A DNA stretch of 64,000 bases from UBA1723 sp045642085. GTDB taxonomy: Bacteria > Bacteroidota > Bacteroidia > Bacteroidales > Paludibacteraceae. Positions within the stretch are counted from its first letter, which is position 1; each line of letters starts with the position of its first letter. Under the pieces are notes generated by a model that was not told the DNA's origin, did not search any database, and saw only the letters and a program-made list of their open reading frames with translations. The stretch is taken from the NCBI GenBank assembly GCA_045642085.1, contig JAZUIF010000115.1, forward strand, positions 1 to 64,000. Reading direction: 5' to 3'. This document shows, one piece after another, positions 49,420 through 59,139 of the stretch. The position numbers and the translations under genes were made by a program.

Positions 49420-52400
49420 TTATTTCACTACCACTTTCGCCACATTACCGTTTGCAAACACAACGTAAACACCTTCGGCAAGAGAACCATTTAGAGCAGT
49501 GACGTCGTGTCCAAACATATTTATGATGCGGAACGAGTCAACACCGAAGACAATCACCTGACGGTTCACTACAAATGTCAACAATGAGGCAGTTTGTTTT
49601 TCATCCTTTATCTCATGGACTTCTGAATATTCTATATCAGGATAATTATAGTAGATTCCCTTCTCCTCGTCGTAAAGCACCTTTCCATGAGTTGGGTCGA
49701 GCACCGGATAAGGGTCGACGTTAAGAGTCTGATACCAAACTGTGGAATCCTGAGTACTATTCAATGCATAACATACTGAACCGTCAGCGAACGCAATCTC
49801 TGACGTGTAAACCATTTTCATGATTTTATCATAACTATCAATGACAGTGTCGCATATAGTGTTAGCCAAAATGTAGTTGTCTACAAGATTATCACATTCC
49901 AACAAGTGAGAAATATCATTATCCCCATAATAAGACGTTTCCCTTTGAATAGGTCCGTAATTATGACAATTAGACACCGCACTACAATAATTGCATCCTA
50001 TTATACCGGCTACTTTGTCTCCCGAGATTTGACCTACATTATAGCAGCTTACAACATTAGCACCTTTGACAAAACCGACAACTCCACCAGCAATACCATG
50101 TTTTGATTCGACATCCGCTTCATTATAACAGTATGAAACCAATCCGTGATTAACAGCACAAACAGCACCAATACAAAGGTTATCTGATTTAATCACACAG
50201 TTCTTTGCTATACCGACTCTGGTTATTTCTCCGTAGTTGCCACTGAACAATCCTAGTCCACTATACATATCAACGTCCCACTCCTCAGGAAGATCACCAT
50301 TCTTATTTATATATAGACCACTGATTTTATGGAAATGCCCATCAAATGTTCCTGTAAAATGGTAAATAGGAGTCCAGTTGCCAATTTTCTCACTACATAC
50401 GGAAGACAAATCGATATCACACATTAAACTTACAGATGCTTTTATAAAACGACCTGAGTTAACTTCATCTGCAAATGCCTTCAATTGCTCTGCAGTGCGA
50501 ATTTCGAAATTTCCATCATTGTATGTATTCAAAAATGCGTAATGAAAACCACAACAATCGTACACACCATCATTATCTGCATCAATGTGCTCAGGGTAAC
50601 GATATTCGGTATGAGCCGGCATTGTATCAGAATATTCAGGAAAGGTTCTATCAAATGGACAAGTGACCAATCCTGATGGGTAAATTAATTTCGATGCAAA
50701 TGCAGCAGGCACTGCCGTCTTTACTCCATTGATTTCTGCAAGACCCCAGTCTATTTCATACGAATTCAATTTCAAACACATCATTTCTGGAGACAGAGTA
50801 TCATCTTCAAATACATACAAATCTCCATCTCTTGCAATAAAATTATACCTGATAGTGCTCTCCCCATATGAATACGGTGTGCCATAACAAATCATTTTAG
50901 GCGATCCGTAACAAATTCCTTTCCTTTGAGGATCTGTTCCATTTATGAAAGTACTGCAATTTTCAATTTTTCCCCACCAAGAATTATAGGAAATACCATT
51001 TTCATAACCATATGAATTTTCATCGACTTCACAAATACATCCTGAGATTTTGCCATAACATAATCCAGAAATACCTGCTGAATATTTTGAATTTATATAT
51101 GCAGTAACTCTTAAATCACGAACTTCACCAACTACACAATAAAACAAAGCTTGAATGTCATCAGAATTTGTGCCGGTGACATAAAGATTTTTAATAGAAT
51201 GTCCATTACCTTTGAATATGCCAAAATATGTACGGATAGAGGACCAAGAACCTTTGGACTCACTACATACACTAGACAAGTCAATATCTGCCAATAGAGT
51301 AGCATTTATCTTTTCTCCTCCATTTTTTACTACATCACGGAATTTTATCAGATCCTCAACACTCTTTATTTCAAAATCCTTGTCAGAATATTGAGACAAA
51401 TATTCTTCTGTATATAATCCACAACAATCATATTTTTCTGGATCATCATCCTCATTCAAATGGTTTGGATAAGTGACTAGATGAGCAAAACCATCAGGAA
51501 TTGAGTCAAAGCTACAGTTTGCATACTTTTCAACTTCTTTTAATTTTGGACAGTATTTTTCATAGTATTTGTAGACATATTTTTCGTTAGGGGAGTCACT
51601 CCTCAAATGAGGGTATGTATCCTCGCCCAAAGTTTGCGCCCATACCGGCTCCTTTAGATCCTTATCAGTATTTAATAAATAGCATGCCTTTCCAGCATAC
51701 ACATCTTGTTTTGGTATATATGTTCCAGATGAGTACATGCTAGTATTTTCTTTATCTGCCGTATAATATGAGCTTTTGTCATATCCATAATAACCTGCAA
51801 CTCCATAATTCTGATTTGCTTTAGGCACGTAAAAACAATTGTATGATAGATACAATCGTTCATGTACGGGAGTCGGTTTATAACCATAAATGCCACCTAA
51901 ATAACGAGTGCTAGATGAACTAGCCACAGAAATAGAAGAGTAACTGATACAATTAGATATGGTATCTTTGGTATATCCTACGATGCCGCCAATGTATGGA
52001 GTCTCTCCTGATCCTACCAAAGAGGCATAACTTGCACATTTACTTACTTTCCCGTTTTCTTCGTTATATCCAACGATTCCACCCATTTGGGGATTTTTCC
52101 CAGTTCCTGTTAGAGACGCATCACTTACACATTTGCTAATTACCCCTTCGTTATGCCCCACAATTCCGCCTATATAGGTATCGACAGTTTTTAAGTTAGA
52201 ACTTTCAATAGAACAATCAGTTATCGTTCCGTAATTATTTGCTGATATACCACCAACATAGCGGACGCTTGTGATTGATAGACCCTTTAATTTCACATTC
52301 TTGATAAGTCCTGAATTTCCACCAAACAAACCGATATCATCACCGTCAAATTCGGGATGTCTATAACACAAACTATCTTTAGTTATATATTTATTGTTAA

Positions 52401-54030
52401 AAAATAAATTAGAAATAGTATGTCCTTGTCCATCAAATTCTCCAGCAAATGCCCATTCCTTTTTGTCAATATCTCCAATAGGCAACCAATTCTTTTTAAT
52501 TTTATCTCCACAAACCTCAGACAAATCAATATCTGCAGTCAGTTTTGCATTAACTTTTGTGTTTCCTGCATAAACATATTCAGAAAACCATAGAAGTTCA
52601 CGGGCATTCTTTATCAATAAATAGCCATCCTTCGATTCTGGTTTTTCAGATCTAGGCAATCCACAAACGATACAGATATCATCCTCATAATTATGCTGCA
52701 TTGTTGGTGCTTCTTCTGTCACGCCCCTTTTATAAATTCCAGAACATCTGCCACATGTCGTATCTGTTCTTGCCTCAGTATGGCATGTTTTCTCAAAGTG
52801 TTTAAGTGTATTATCATGACCAAGAGCTGGCACAGTATCACAATTATAATATTTCAAATCACACATACCACATTGGGCCGTGCTGTATCCTATTTTTGTG
52901 CAAGTTGGTGCATTTGTTACAGTGACAACAGTGTCGTGCGGTATTGCTGGCACTGTATCAGATTTCACATGGCATTTCGTACAATAGTTATAACCACAAG
53001 CCATACAAGTCGGAGCCACTGTTCCTTTCTCTTTATGCTCGCATGTCAGCTGTGACTTATTATAATATCCAAGTTCATCTTTTAAGACGATGTCACTGCC
53101 ATTCAATACAGGGTATTCGTCTGAACCTATAGACTGAAAAAACACAGGTTCTACCAATCCGTCATTCAATAAATAGCATATCTCTCCGCTTGCAAACTGA
53201 TCTTTTGAAGAATCGTTTTTTGTGTCGTAAAGATAACATTGCTTGGGGGAATATGAACTGGCGTTATATCCTATCAAAGGAACACTACTGTTATAAGCAA
53301 ATGAATTTTTTAGTGAAGCTCCGTTTTCATGACTACCGACGATAGCTCCAGTTCTATCACTTCCTGTGATTTTTCCGATGTTGTAACAATAGCTGACTTT
53401 TGCTCCATAAGTGGCACCACAAATTCCTCCACATCCAAAATCTGAATTCAATTTGATGCCTCCTTCGTTATGACACTTGCTGATTGTAGATCCATTTGTA
53501 TATCCTACAATTCCTCCTGTGAATTTTCCTCCTGACACCGAAATGTAATTATGACAATTGGTGATTGTCGACTGGTATGCGTTTCCTGCTAACGCTCCTA
53601 TAGTGTTTCCTCGCGAAAAAACTGATCCTGACAAAATCGATAAATTGGAAATAGTGGCATATTTTGTCAATCCAAAGAACCCTAGACCAGATGATGTTCC
53701 GTTTATATAAAGATTTTTGATGCCATAACCTTTACCATCAAATGTTCCACTATATTGGTTGTCCGTAAATCCAATTGGACTCCAACTGCCGATTCCTTCT
53801 CCACAAACTTCTGATAGATCAATATCGCTTGTAAGTTCAGCACAAGCTGACAAATTTTGGTCGACGTCGCTAAGTTTGCCATTGACCAATTCTGCAAACC
53901 ATAGCAATTCCTGTGCGTCGCTAATCTTGTAAGGATCTGCATCACTTCCGTCTCCTTTGCTTGGCTTTGTCTGTGCAAATAGATTTAGGCAGAATAAGAC
54001 TGCCAATAACATTGATATACGTCTTTTCAT
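49420..54030 (-). CDS. Large GLUG-repeat surface protein with T9SS-like C terminus
   Basis: A 1536-residue exported protein with a signal peptide (RRISMLLAVLFCLNLFA). Four large blocks each begin with an ISDAQELLWFAELVN-like strand and a DIDLSEVCG repeat, followed by many short GLUG-type beta-helix units (GGIVGYTNGSTISKCHNEGG, GTFDGKG). Between blocks 1 and 2 is a Cys-rich section with several C-x2-C pairs that resembles repeated zinc-ribbon or Dockerin-like spacers. The last about 60 residues resemble a T9SS sorting domain (FRIINMFGHDV, GVYVVFANGNVAKV). Such proteins are often adhesins or surface structural proteins. Its role is not known. Confidence 0.85.
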   Translation of the reverse strand: MKRRISMLLAVLFCLNLFAQTKPSKGDGSDADPYKISDAQELLWFAELVNGKLSDVDQNLSACAELTSDIDLSEVCGEGIGSWSPIGFTDNQYSGTFDGKGYGIKNLYINGTSSGLGFFGLTKYATISNLSILSGSVFSRGNTIGALAGNAYQSTITNCHNYISVSGGKFTGGIVGYTNGSTISKCHNEGGIKLNSDFGCGGICGATYGAKVSYCYNIGKITGSDRTGAIVGSHENGASLKNSFAYNSSVPLIGYNASSYSPKQCYLYDTKNDSSKDQFASGEICYLLNDGLVEPVFFQSIGSDEYPVLNGSDIVLKDELGYYNKSQLTCEHKEKGTVAPTCMACGYNYCTKCHVKSDTVPAIPHDTVVTVTNAPTCTKIGYSTAQCGMCDLKYYNCDTVPALGHDNTLKHFEKTCHTEARTDTTCGRCSGIYKRGVTEEAPTMQHNYEDDICIVCGLPRSEKPESKDGYLLIKNARELLWFSEYVYAGNTKVNAKLTADIDLSEVCGDKIKKNWLPIGDIDKKEWAFAGEFDGQGHTISNLFFNNKYITKDSLCYRHPEFDGDDIGLFGGNSGLIKNVKLKGLSITSVRYVGGISANNYGTITDCSIESSNLKTVDTYIGGIVGHNEGVISKCVSDASLTGTGKNPQMGGIVGYNEENGKVSKCASYASLVGSGETPYIGGIVGYTKDTISNCISYSSISVASSSSTRYLGGIYGYKPTPVHERLYLSYNCFYVPKANQNYGVAGYYGYDKSSYYTADKENTSMYSSGTYIPKQDVYAGKACYLLNTDKDLKEPVWAQTLGEDTYPHLRSDSPNEKYVYKYYEKYCPKLKEVEKYANCSFDSIPDGFAHLVTYPNHLNEDDDPEKYDCCGLYTEEYLSQYSDKDFEIKSVEDLIKFRDVVKNGGEKINATLLADIDLSSVCSESKGSWSSIRTYFGIFKGNGHSIKNLYVTGTNSDDIQALFYCVVGEVRDLRVTAYINSKYSAGISGLCYGKISGCICEVDENSYGYENGISYNSWWGKIENCSTFINGTDPQRKGICYGSPKMICYGTPYSYGESTIRYNFIARDGDLYVFEDDTLSPEMMCLKLNSYEIDWGLAEINGVKTAVPAAFASKLIYPSGLVTCPFDRTFPEYSDTMPAHTEYRYPEHIDADNDGVYDCCGFHYAFLNTYNDGNFEIRTAEQLKAFADEVNSGRFIKASVSLMCDIDLSSVCSEKIGNWTPIYHFTGTFDGHFHKISGLYINKNGDLPEEWDVDMYSGLGLFSGNYGEITRVGIAKNCVIKSDNLCIGAVCAVNHGLVSYCYNEADVESKHGIAGGVVGFVKGANVVSCYNVGQISGDKVAGIIGCNYCSAVSNCHNYGPIQRETSYYGDNDISHLLECDNLVDNYILANTICDTVIDSYDKIMKMVYTSEIAFADGSVCYALNSTQDSTVWYQTLNVDPYPVLDPTHGKVLYDEEKGIYYNYPDIEYSEVHEIKDEKQTASLLTFVVNRQVIVFGVDSFRIINMFGHDVTALNGSLAEGVYVVFANGNVAKVVVK

Positions 54031-54069
54031 AGATATGATTTTTCGCCAAAAAATATGCTTTTATTTAAT

Positions 54070-54200
54070 TCCGTGTAAAATTATGAAATTTATAGAAAAA
54101 GAAAACGTAAAATTTTCGGAAATGGTTCGTAAAATTATCTTATGCCAATGGAGGTCGAATAATTTTATGGTAAATTTTCCGGAAATTTTACGTTCAAAAA
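54070..54200. repeat. TAAAATT repeats and inverted repeat upstream of the GLUG gene
   Basis: TAAAATT cores at 54076, 54108 and 54130. AACGTAAAATTTTCGGAAA (54104-) is nearly repeated in inverted orientation (TTTCCGGAAATTTTACGTT) at about 54177-54195. A related pair occurs at 56304-56337 on the other side of the acyl-CoA ligase gene. Confidence 0.6.
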
Positions 54201-54216
54201 CAATCCGTGTCGGATT

Positions 54217-56136
54217 TTATAATTTCGATATTGAATCCAAGTTTCTGTCGCTACTGATGTTCTTTCCGTCAGTTGTCATCAAAAACTCGATCAAATCGGC
54301 ATATTTCTCGCAAACTTTTGGTCGCACCATCTTCATTGTTGAGTTCAACAGGTGGTTCGCCTCTGTGAATCCTTCACTCAACACTCCCATCGTGGCTGGC
54401 AACCATCGCTCTGGATGCAATCCCGCGTATTTGCCTCCTTTACGCATCTGGCAAACTTCATTCCATAGCATATCGGCTGCGATTTTCTGATTCTCTGGTT
54501 TGCTTAAGTCTCCATGTCCTTCTGCATTCAACCTTGCTTTCAATGCCGATGCGTTTGGAACGATCAACGCTACTGTGTATGGCGACTGGTTATTATATAG
54601 CATACACTGGTCGATAAGTGGCGACAATTCCACGATGCTTTCCTCAATTCCCTCTGGTGAGTATTTCTCACCGTCGCTTGAAATCAAAAGGCTCTTGAAG
54701 CGTCCGAGTACCTGCAAGAATCCGTCGGTGTCGATGTAGCCCATATCTCCGGTATGAAGCCAACCGTCGACGATGGTCTCTTGTGTTGCTTCCTCGTTCT
54801 TCCAGTATCCCTTCATCACATTGCCACCCTTGATGACGATCTCTCCCTTCTCTCCGCTTGGCAGATCTTTTCCGTCGGCGTCGCAGATCTTGATCTCCAT
54901 AAAATGAACAGGTGTGCCTGAACTTCCGAATTTAGCACGTCCACCGATATTGGTACTGATCACTGGCGACGCCTCGCTCAAACCGTATCCCTGGAAGATT
55001 GGAATGCCGACAGACATGAAGAAGCGTTGTAGCTCGACGTCGAGCAATGCTCCACCTCCGATGAAGTACTGCAGACGTCCACCGAAGTTTTCACGGATCT
55101 TGCTCATCAGTATCTTGTCGCCAAGCCACACAAGTGGTTTACGCAAGAAACTCAATCCAGAACCCTTGTGGAAATAGTCTTTATTATATGCATACGCATT
55201 CTTACGGAAGAATTCAAACATCTTCCATGCGGCGTCGCCTTTCGCTTTCACTCCCGCCTCGATATTCTTTCTGAATGCTTTCGACAATGCCGGCACACTC
55301 ATCAGCAAAGTAGGGCGGACCTCCTTGATCGCCTGAGGGATAAGTTTAAGCGTCTCCATAGGAGTTTTGCCTATGATCTGCGACGCGATTGTTGCTCCGT
55401 AGTAGATGAAGCAGTATAGGCAAGTAGTGTGGGCGAAACTGTGATCCCAAGGAAGGATAGTAAGAGTGACGTCGTTCGGAGTAATCTTAACAAGAGAGCA
55501 CGACTGTAGAGTGTTGGACACATAATTGCCATGAGTCAACATGATTCCCTTCGGATCAGAAGTCGTTCCACTCGTATAGCTGATATTCACCATGTCGTCC
55601 TTATCGATCGACGCAATAAGAGCGTCCAAGTGAGTCGCGTTATCAGGATTGTTAAGCCATTCAGCACCCTCACGAATGATGTCGTCGTAAGTCGGAATAC
55701 CATCACCCAATTCATCAAACTTATCAAGAAGGATCATAGAGACACCTTCCGGACCGAATCCCGCGTCGGCAAGACGTTTAGCCTGAGGAGCGGAAAGGAT
55801 AAGGTAGCGGGCACCAGAGTGAGCCAATCGGAACGACACCTCACCCTCCACATTAAGTTTGATAGACAGCGGTACATTCACAGCCTTAGCCATCAGCATG
55901 CCAAGTTCAGAGATCAGCCATTCACATCGCCCTTCACTCATAAGAGCGATACGGTCGCCTGGCTGCACACCCATCTTGATAAGTCCGGCAGCAAACTGTC
56001 GAGCCTGCTCCTTCACCTGAGTGAAAGTCAGACTTTCCCATTTACCATTACGCTTATCAAGAGTAAGAGTGTTATTTGGAAACAACTTGACTCCACGGTC
56101 AAGAAGATCAATGATATTATCTAGTTTTTCTGCCAT
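54217..56136 (-). CDS. Long-chain-fatty-acid-CoA ligase-like AMP-binding enzyme
   Basis: A 639-residue acyl-activating enzyme starting at ATG 56136 (MAEKLDNIIDLL). The AMP-binding motif TSGTTSDPKG, the GYGLSEASPV strand, GWLHTGDMGYIDTDGFLQVLGR and the C-terminal lysine segment KYSPEGIEESIVE are present. It adenylates fatty acids and forms acyl-CoA, as in FadD of Bacteroidetes. A longer upstream frame extends the N terminus with a poorly conserved hydrophobic stretch. The FadD-like name is a best fit; the chain length preference is not known. Confidence 0.9.
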   Translation of the reverse strand: MAEKLDNIIDLLDRGVKLFPNNTLTLDKRNGKWESLTFTQVKEQARQFAAGLIKMGVQPGDRIALMSEGRCEWLISELGMLMAKAVNVPLSIKLNVEGEVSFRLAHSGARYLILSAPQAKRLADAGFGPEGVSMILLDKFDELGDGIPTYDDIIREGAEWLNNPDNATHLDALIASIDKDDMVNISYTSGTTSDPKGIMLTHGNYVSNTLQSCSLVKITPNDVTLTILPWDHSFAHTTCLYCFIYYGATIASQIIGKTPMETLKLIPQAIKEVRPTLLMSVPALSKAFRKNIEAGVKAKGDAAWKMFEFFRKNAYAYNKDYFHKGSGLSFLRKPLVWLGDKILMSKIRENFGGRLQYFIGGGALLDVELQRFFMSVGIPIFQGYGLSEASPVISTNIGGRAKFGSSGTPVHFMEIKICDADGKDLPSGEKGEIVIKGGNVMKGYWKNEEATQETIVDGWLHTGDMGYIDTDGFLQVLGRFKSLLISSDGEKYSPEGIEESIVELSPLIDQCMLYNNQSPYTVALIVPNASALKARLNAEGHGDLSKPENQKIAADMLWNEVCQMRKGGKYAGLHPERWLPATMGVLSEGFTEANHLLNSTMKMVRPKVCEKYADLIEFLMTTDGKNISSDRNLDSISKL

Positions 56137-56523
56137 AATATTTTCCTTTATTTGACGTGATTTCAAATATAAGGAAAAAATTGGAGAAAGGAGGGGAGAG
56201 GGGGAGAAATTCGTGAGAAATAGGATATTATAAATTGAATAAAACCACAGAGCCACTGAGAACACAGAGAAAATCCTGTTGGATTTTTGGGGAGATAGAG
56301 AGAACGTAAAATTTCTAGAAAATGATTCGTAAAATTAAAAGAACACGAATTATCATGAATTTCCCACGAATTTTCATTAATTGAAAAATACTCTTATTCA
56401 CGTTTCTCAAATATTTTGAAGATTCCTCTTTCATCAAATGTAGTTTCTTTGTTAATTTTTGTCCTGTAGTTATAATTAGTTATAACTTTTTGCTAATTTT
56501 GTAAAAACTAAAACACATCAGAT
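56137..56523. other. 387-base gene-free region upstream of mazEF
   Basis: AT-rich sequence without a gene. It contains two CGTAAAATT cores (about 56305-56314 and 56328-56336) related to those at 54106-54136, and the mazEF promoter and palindrome at its right end (56468-56501). Confidence 0.5.
56468..56501 (+). promoter_or_regulatory. Promoter and palindromic operator of mazEF
   Basis: A perfect palindrome AGTTATAA-TTAG-TTATAACT (56468-56487) lies just ahead of TAATTTTG (56494-56501), a consensus -7 element. The start codon follows 23 bases later. This is the expected arrangement for autorepression by a MazE-MazF complex. Confidence 0.65.
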
Positions 56524-56769
56524 ATGACAGGGAAAGTGATATCAATAGGTAATAGCTTAGGTATGATTTTGCCAGCACGCATTTTGAAAGAATTGTCTTT
56601 GACAAAAGATTCAAATCTAGAATTGCATGTGGAGAATGGCAAATTGATTGTGTCAGAAAGCACACCTCATAAAGGATGGGCCGAAGACGCAAAGAGACTG
56701 CGTGCATTAAATGAGGAAGAAAAATTTGACGATTCTTTAGACGATATGAAAGGCGAATGGGATTGGTAA
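56524..56769 (+). CDS. mazE: Antitoxin MazE-like (AbrB/MazE family)
   Basis: An 81-residue antitoxin. The N-terminal swapped-hairpin DNA-binding segment (GKVISIGNSLGMILPARILKEL) is typical. The C-terminal acidic tail (NEEEKFDDSLDDMKGEW) neutralises the toxin. It is one base ahead of mazF. Confidence 0.88.
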   Translation: MTGKVISIGNSLGMILPARILKELSLTKDSNLELHVENGKLIVSESTPHKGWAEDAKRLRALNEEEKFDDSLDDMKGEWDW

Positions 56770-56770
56770 T

Positions 56771-57100
56771 ATGAAGAAATATGAAATTTATAAAGTGACG
56801 CTGGATCCTACTGTTGGTTCTGAGGAAGCTAAAAGGAGACCGTGTGCAATAGTCTCTCCAAATGTATTAAATGAAAATCTAAGTACATACACAATTGTCC
56901 CAATAACTTCAAAAGTGAGAAATTTTTCATTTAGGGTGAAATGTATGGTTGAGGGAAAAGAAGGAGAATTGATGTGCGAACAAATAAGAACTGTATCAAT
57001 TAAACAATTTGGAACCCCAATTGAAAAGTTAGGAGAATTGTCTGAAAATGAAGCTGATCAATTGAGAAAGACTCTTCACAAAATGTTTTGTGAGGATTGA
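56771..57100 (+). CDS. mazF: Endoribonuclease toxin MazF/PemK
   Basis: A 109-residue toxin with the MazF landmarks YEIYKVTLDPTVGSE, RRPCAIVSPN and a core strand MCEQIRTVSIKQF. The conserved Arg and Thr of the active region are kept. It cleaves single-stranded RNA at short sequences; the site is not predictable. It pairs with the MazE-like gene and the palindrome upstream. Confidence 0.9.
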   Translation: MKKYEIYKVTLDPTVGSEEAKRRPCAIVSPNVLNENLSTYTIVPITSKVRNFSFRVKCMVEGKEGELMCEQIRTVSIKQFGTPIEKLGELSENEADQLRKTLHKMFCED

Positions 57101-57264
57101 AATTAGGTTAGGGTAACTATATCAGACACTATTGTGTCCACAGACAACACCAGAGTACAGGCAAAGTTGCGTTACCTTCAAAAAGTTGTGTGGTATGAAG
57201 AAATGTAGTTCCTTTGATGTGGAAGTTAAAAAAATCATGCTCTTTGTCTCAAAAGAATCTACAC

Positions 57265-57318
57265 TACAAAAAAAAGAAAATCTCCAACCTATTGAAATTC
57301 AATCAGTTGGAGATCTTC
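57265..57318 (-). terminator. Terminator after the tRNA-Arg pair
   Basis: On the minus strand ATCTCCAAC and GTTGGAGAT form a nine-pair stem followed by TTTTCTTTTTTTT, downstream of the two tRNA-Arg genes. Confidence 0.8.
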
Positions 57319-57322
57319 TTGG

Positions 57323-57396
57323 TGACCCGTACAGGATTCAAACCTGTAACCTTTTGATCCGTAGTCAAATACTCTATTCAGTTGAGCTAACGGGCC
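57323..57396 (-). tRNA. tRNA-Arg (ACG), copy 1
   Basis: The acceptor GGCCCGT/ACGGGTC, the anticodon stem TTTGA/TCAAA with loop CTACGGA (anticodon ACG) and the T loop TTTGAAT are present. It is identical to copy 2, 101 bases away. Confidence 0.92.
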
Positions 57397-57423
57397 ATTC
57401 CCGATTTTGTTTTTATGTTTTTG

Positions 57424-57497
57424 TGACCCGTACAGGATTCAAACCTGTAACCTTTTGATCCGTAGTCAAATACTCTATTCAGTTGAGCTAACGGGCC
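57424..57497 (-). tRNA. tRNA-Arg (ACG), copy 2
   Basis: Same 74-base sequence as copy 1, in tandem. It is transcribed first on the minus strand. Confidence 0.92.
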
Positions 57498-57622
57498 ATA
57501 CCGCAAACCGTATATTTCCGAATTGCGGTGCAAAGGTATGGAATTTTTCAGTAAAACAAAACAAAAAAGGAGTTTTTTTATGTCGAACAACAAAAAAATG
57601 CATCTTTACACTTTAAATTTTC

Positions 57623-57630
57623 TAATTTTG
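57623..57630 (+). promoter_or_regulatory. -7 element of the small exported protein gene
   Basis: TAATTTTG, 17 bases ahead of the ATG at 57648, which implies a very short leader. It also rules out a GTG start at 57630. Confidence 0.6.
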
Positions 57631-57647
57631 TGGCAAATTTCAAAAAA

Positions 57648-58082
57648 ATGAGACATCTGATTTTTATTATAATGCTTTTGTGCTCGACTCTGAATATTGT
57701 CGCACAATCTAATATTTCTGAATATTCCCTTCGTGAAGTTTATAAAAAGGGAGACGCTTCTGTTATTCGTGCTACAAAGGATAACGAGGAGAAATATGTG
57801 ATAAGAATTCAGCAGGGTAGGGTAAAGGCTATGTATATTGCTCTTGGCTCTAAGGGCGATGCGGTAATCACTCTTCAGAGTTTTATTGATAAACCTAAGG
57901 TGTTGACTCAGTTGTATAAACTTGATAATCCATCGAATAATATCGCCGGCTATTTTTTGAAGGAATCCAACGCTTCTACGTTAGTCAGATTCTACGAGGG
58001 TCTGAATCTTAATAATTATGCTGTGATTCCATTGAGAAATCTGAAGAAAATTGTAAAATGGCTTACGACGATTAATGATTAA
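57648..58082 (+). CDS. Small exported protein of unknown function
   Basis: A 144-residue protein starting at ATG 57648 with a signal peptide (MRHLIFIIMLLCSTLNIVAQ). The mature part is about 125 residues with a KGDASVIRATKDNEEKYVI opening and no cysteines after the signal. I recognise no family. The sequence is typical for a small periplasmic protein. A stretch of ATTAATG-type repeats follows its stop. Confidence 0.6.
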   Translation: MRHLIFIIMLLCSTLNIVAQSNISEYSLREVYKKGDASVIRATKDNEEKYVIRIQQGRVKAMYIALGSKGDAVITLQSFIDKPKVLTQLYKLDNPSNNIAGYFLKESNASTLVRFYEGLNLNNYAVIPLRNLKKIVKWLTTIND

Positions 58083-58138
58083 TGATTAACGATTAATGAT
58101 TTCATCGTTTTATCGTTTTATCATTCATCATTTTATCG

Positions 58139-59119
58139 TCATCGTTTCCACCCTGTTCCTCTCAGATAATCCAAGATTTTGAATGTTCTGCTGTAATATT
58201 TGTGTAGATGGATAAACGGTACAAGTTCGGATCCGAATTCACGGTATGCTGTGCCGATGGCTTCATTCATACTTCCTTCGAAATCGAAACCTTTGGTTTT
58301 GTCTTTCAAAAACTGTAATGAATCCCAAATCATAAGTGCAGGGGCTCCTTCACCTCTTCTGCTTTGATCTATGCCGCTCCACAGGTAATAAGCCCATTCG
58401 GTATCCCAAACAATGAAGCATACTGCAAGCAGTTTTCCTTCTGCATCACGTGTGCTGACCAATGTGCCATGACCATTTTTCTGAGCTTCTTCAATGAAGC
58501 GTCTGCAATTCCATTTGTCAAGAAGATCGTTTTGTCCTCTCTCTTTATATGAACGACGATGGAAATCTAGGAACTCGTCGACTGATAAATCGAAGGTGGT
58601 AGCCAAACCAAGTTTTTGAGCCTTACGTATATGCTGTTGCTTCGACTTGCTGATTCTGGAGAACAACTCCTCCGAGATTCCGATGTTGGGAAGACGGTAG
58701 GTGTAGCGGGTGTACTGTTTGTAGCCAGCCCAGTGGAATGGAAGATGATTAGTGATGCGTGGAGAAAAGTTTTGCCAGAACATATCTGCTCCCAAAGATT
58801 CCAATTGTGAGATGATCTCTTTGTAGATTTTCTCCTCAAAACTTAGTCTTTTATAAGTAGATGTGTTTGTGTCGAAAGATTCAGGATAGAAAATGAAAGG
58901 GCCGTTGTGTTGGCAGAATTCATGTTGGGAAATCAGAGTAAATCCCAATTTTTTATAAATGGCATAAGGCATAGTAGCGACGACGATGTCGTTTTTATCT
59001 CGTATGATAAGTACGTCCCATTTGTCGCCACAGCTCGCATTCATCCACCAGTATTGTGAGAATACAGGTATCTCTGGATGTTGTCGACATATCTTTTTAT
59101 ATTCTTCCTTATTGCTCAT
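58139..59119 (-). CDS. FemAB-like GNAT acyl/aminoacyltransferase-type protein
   Basis: A 326-residue protein of the FemAB-related GNAT group (Acetyltransf_6). Landmarks include SKSKQQHIRKAQKLGLA, LDFHRRSYKERGQ, LLAVCFIVWDTEWAYYLWSGID and FDFEGSMNEAIGTAYREFGSELVPF. Relatives transfer amino acids or acyl groups to peptidoglycan or polysaccharides. No signal peptide is present, so it acts in the cytoplasm. Substrate unknown. Confidence 0.8.
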   Translation of the reverse strand: MSNKEEYKKICRQHPEIPVFSQYWWMNASCGDKWDVLIIRDKNDIVVATMPYAIYKKLGFTLISQHEFCQHNGPFIFYPESFDTNTSTYKRLSFEEKIYKEIISQLESLGADMFWQNFSPRITNHLPFHWAGYKQYTRYTYRLPNIGISEELFSRISKSKQQHIRKAQKLGLATTFDLSVDEFLDFHRRSYKERGQNDLLDKWNCRRFIEEAQKNGHGTLVSTRDAEGKLLAVCFIVWDTEWAYYLWSGIDQSRRGEGAPALMIWDSLQFLKDKTKGFDFEGSMNEAIGTAYREFGSELVPFIHLHKYYSRTFKILDYLRGTGWKR

Positions 59120-59139
59120 TTTATAAAATATAAATTAGA

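Noticed and set aside
56137..56265. Longer start for the acyl-CoA ligase
   Set aside because: The added 43 residues are hydrophobic and proline/serine-rich with no family match; ATG 56136 (MAEKLDN) fits the family.
57132..57458. 108-codon open frame ahead of the tRNA-Arg pair
   Set aside because: Half of it is the terminator and the antisense of tRNA-Arg; no family match or promoter.
58073..58138. ATTAATG and TTTTATCG short repeats as a regulatory array
   Set aside because: Low-complexity sequence between convergent stop codons; no promoter nearby.
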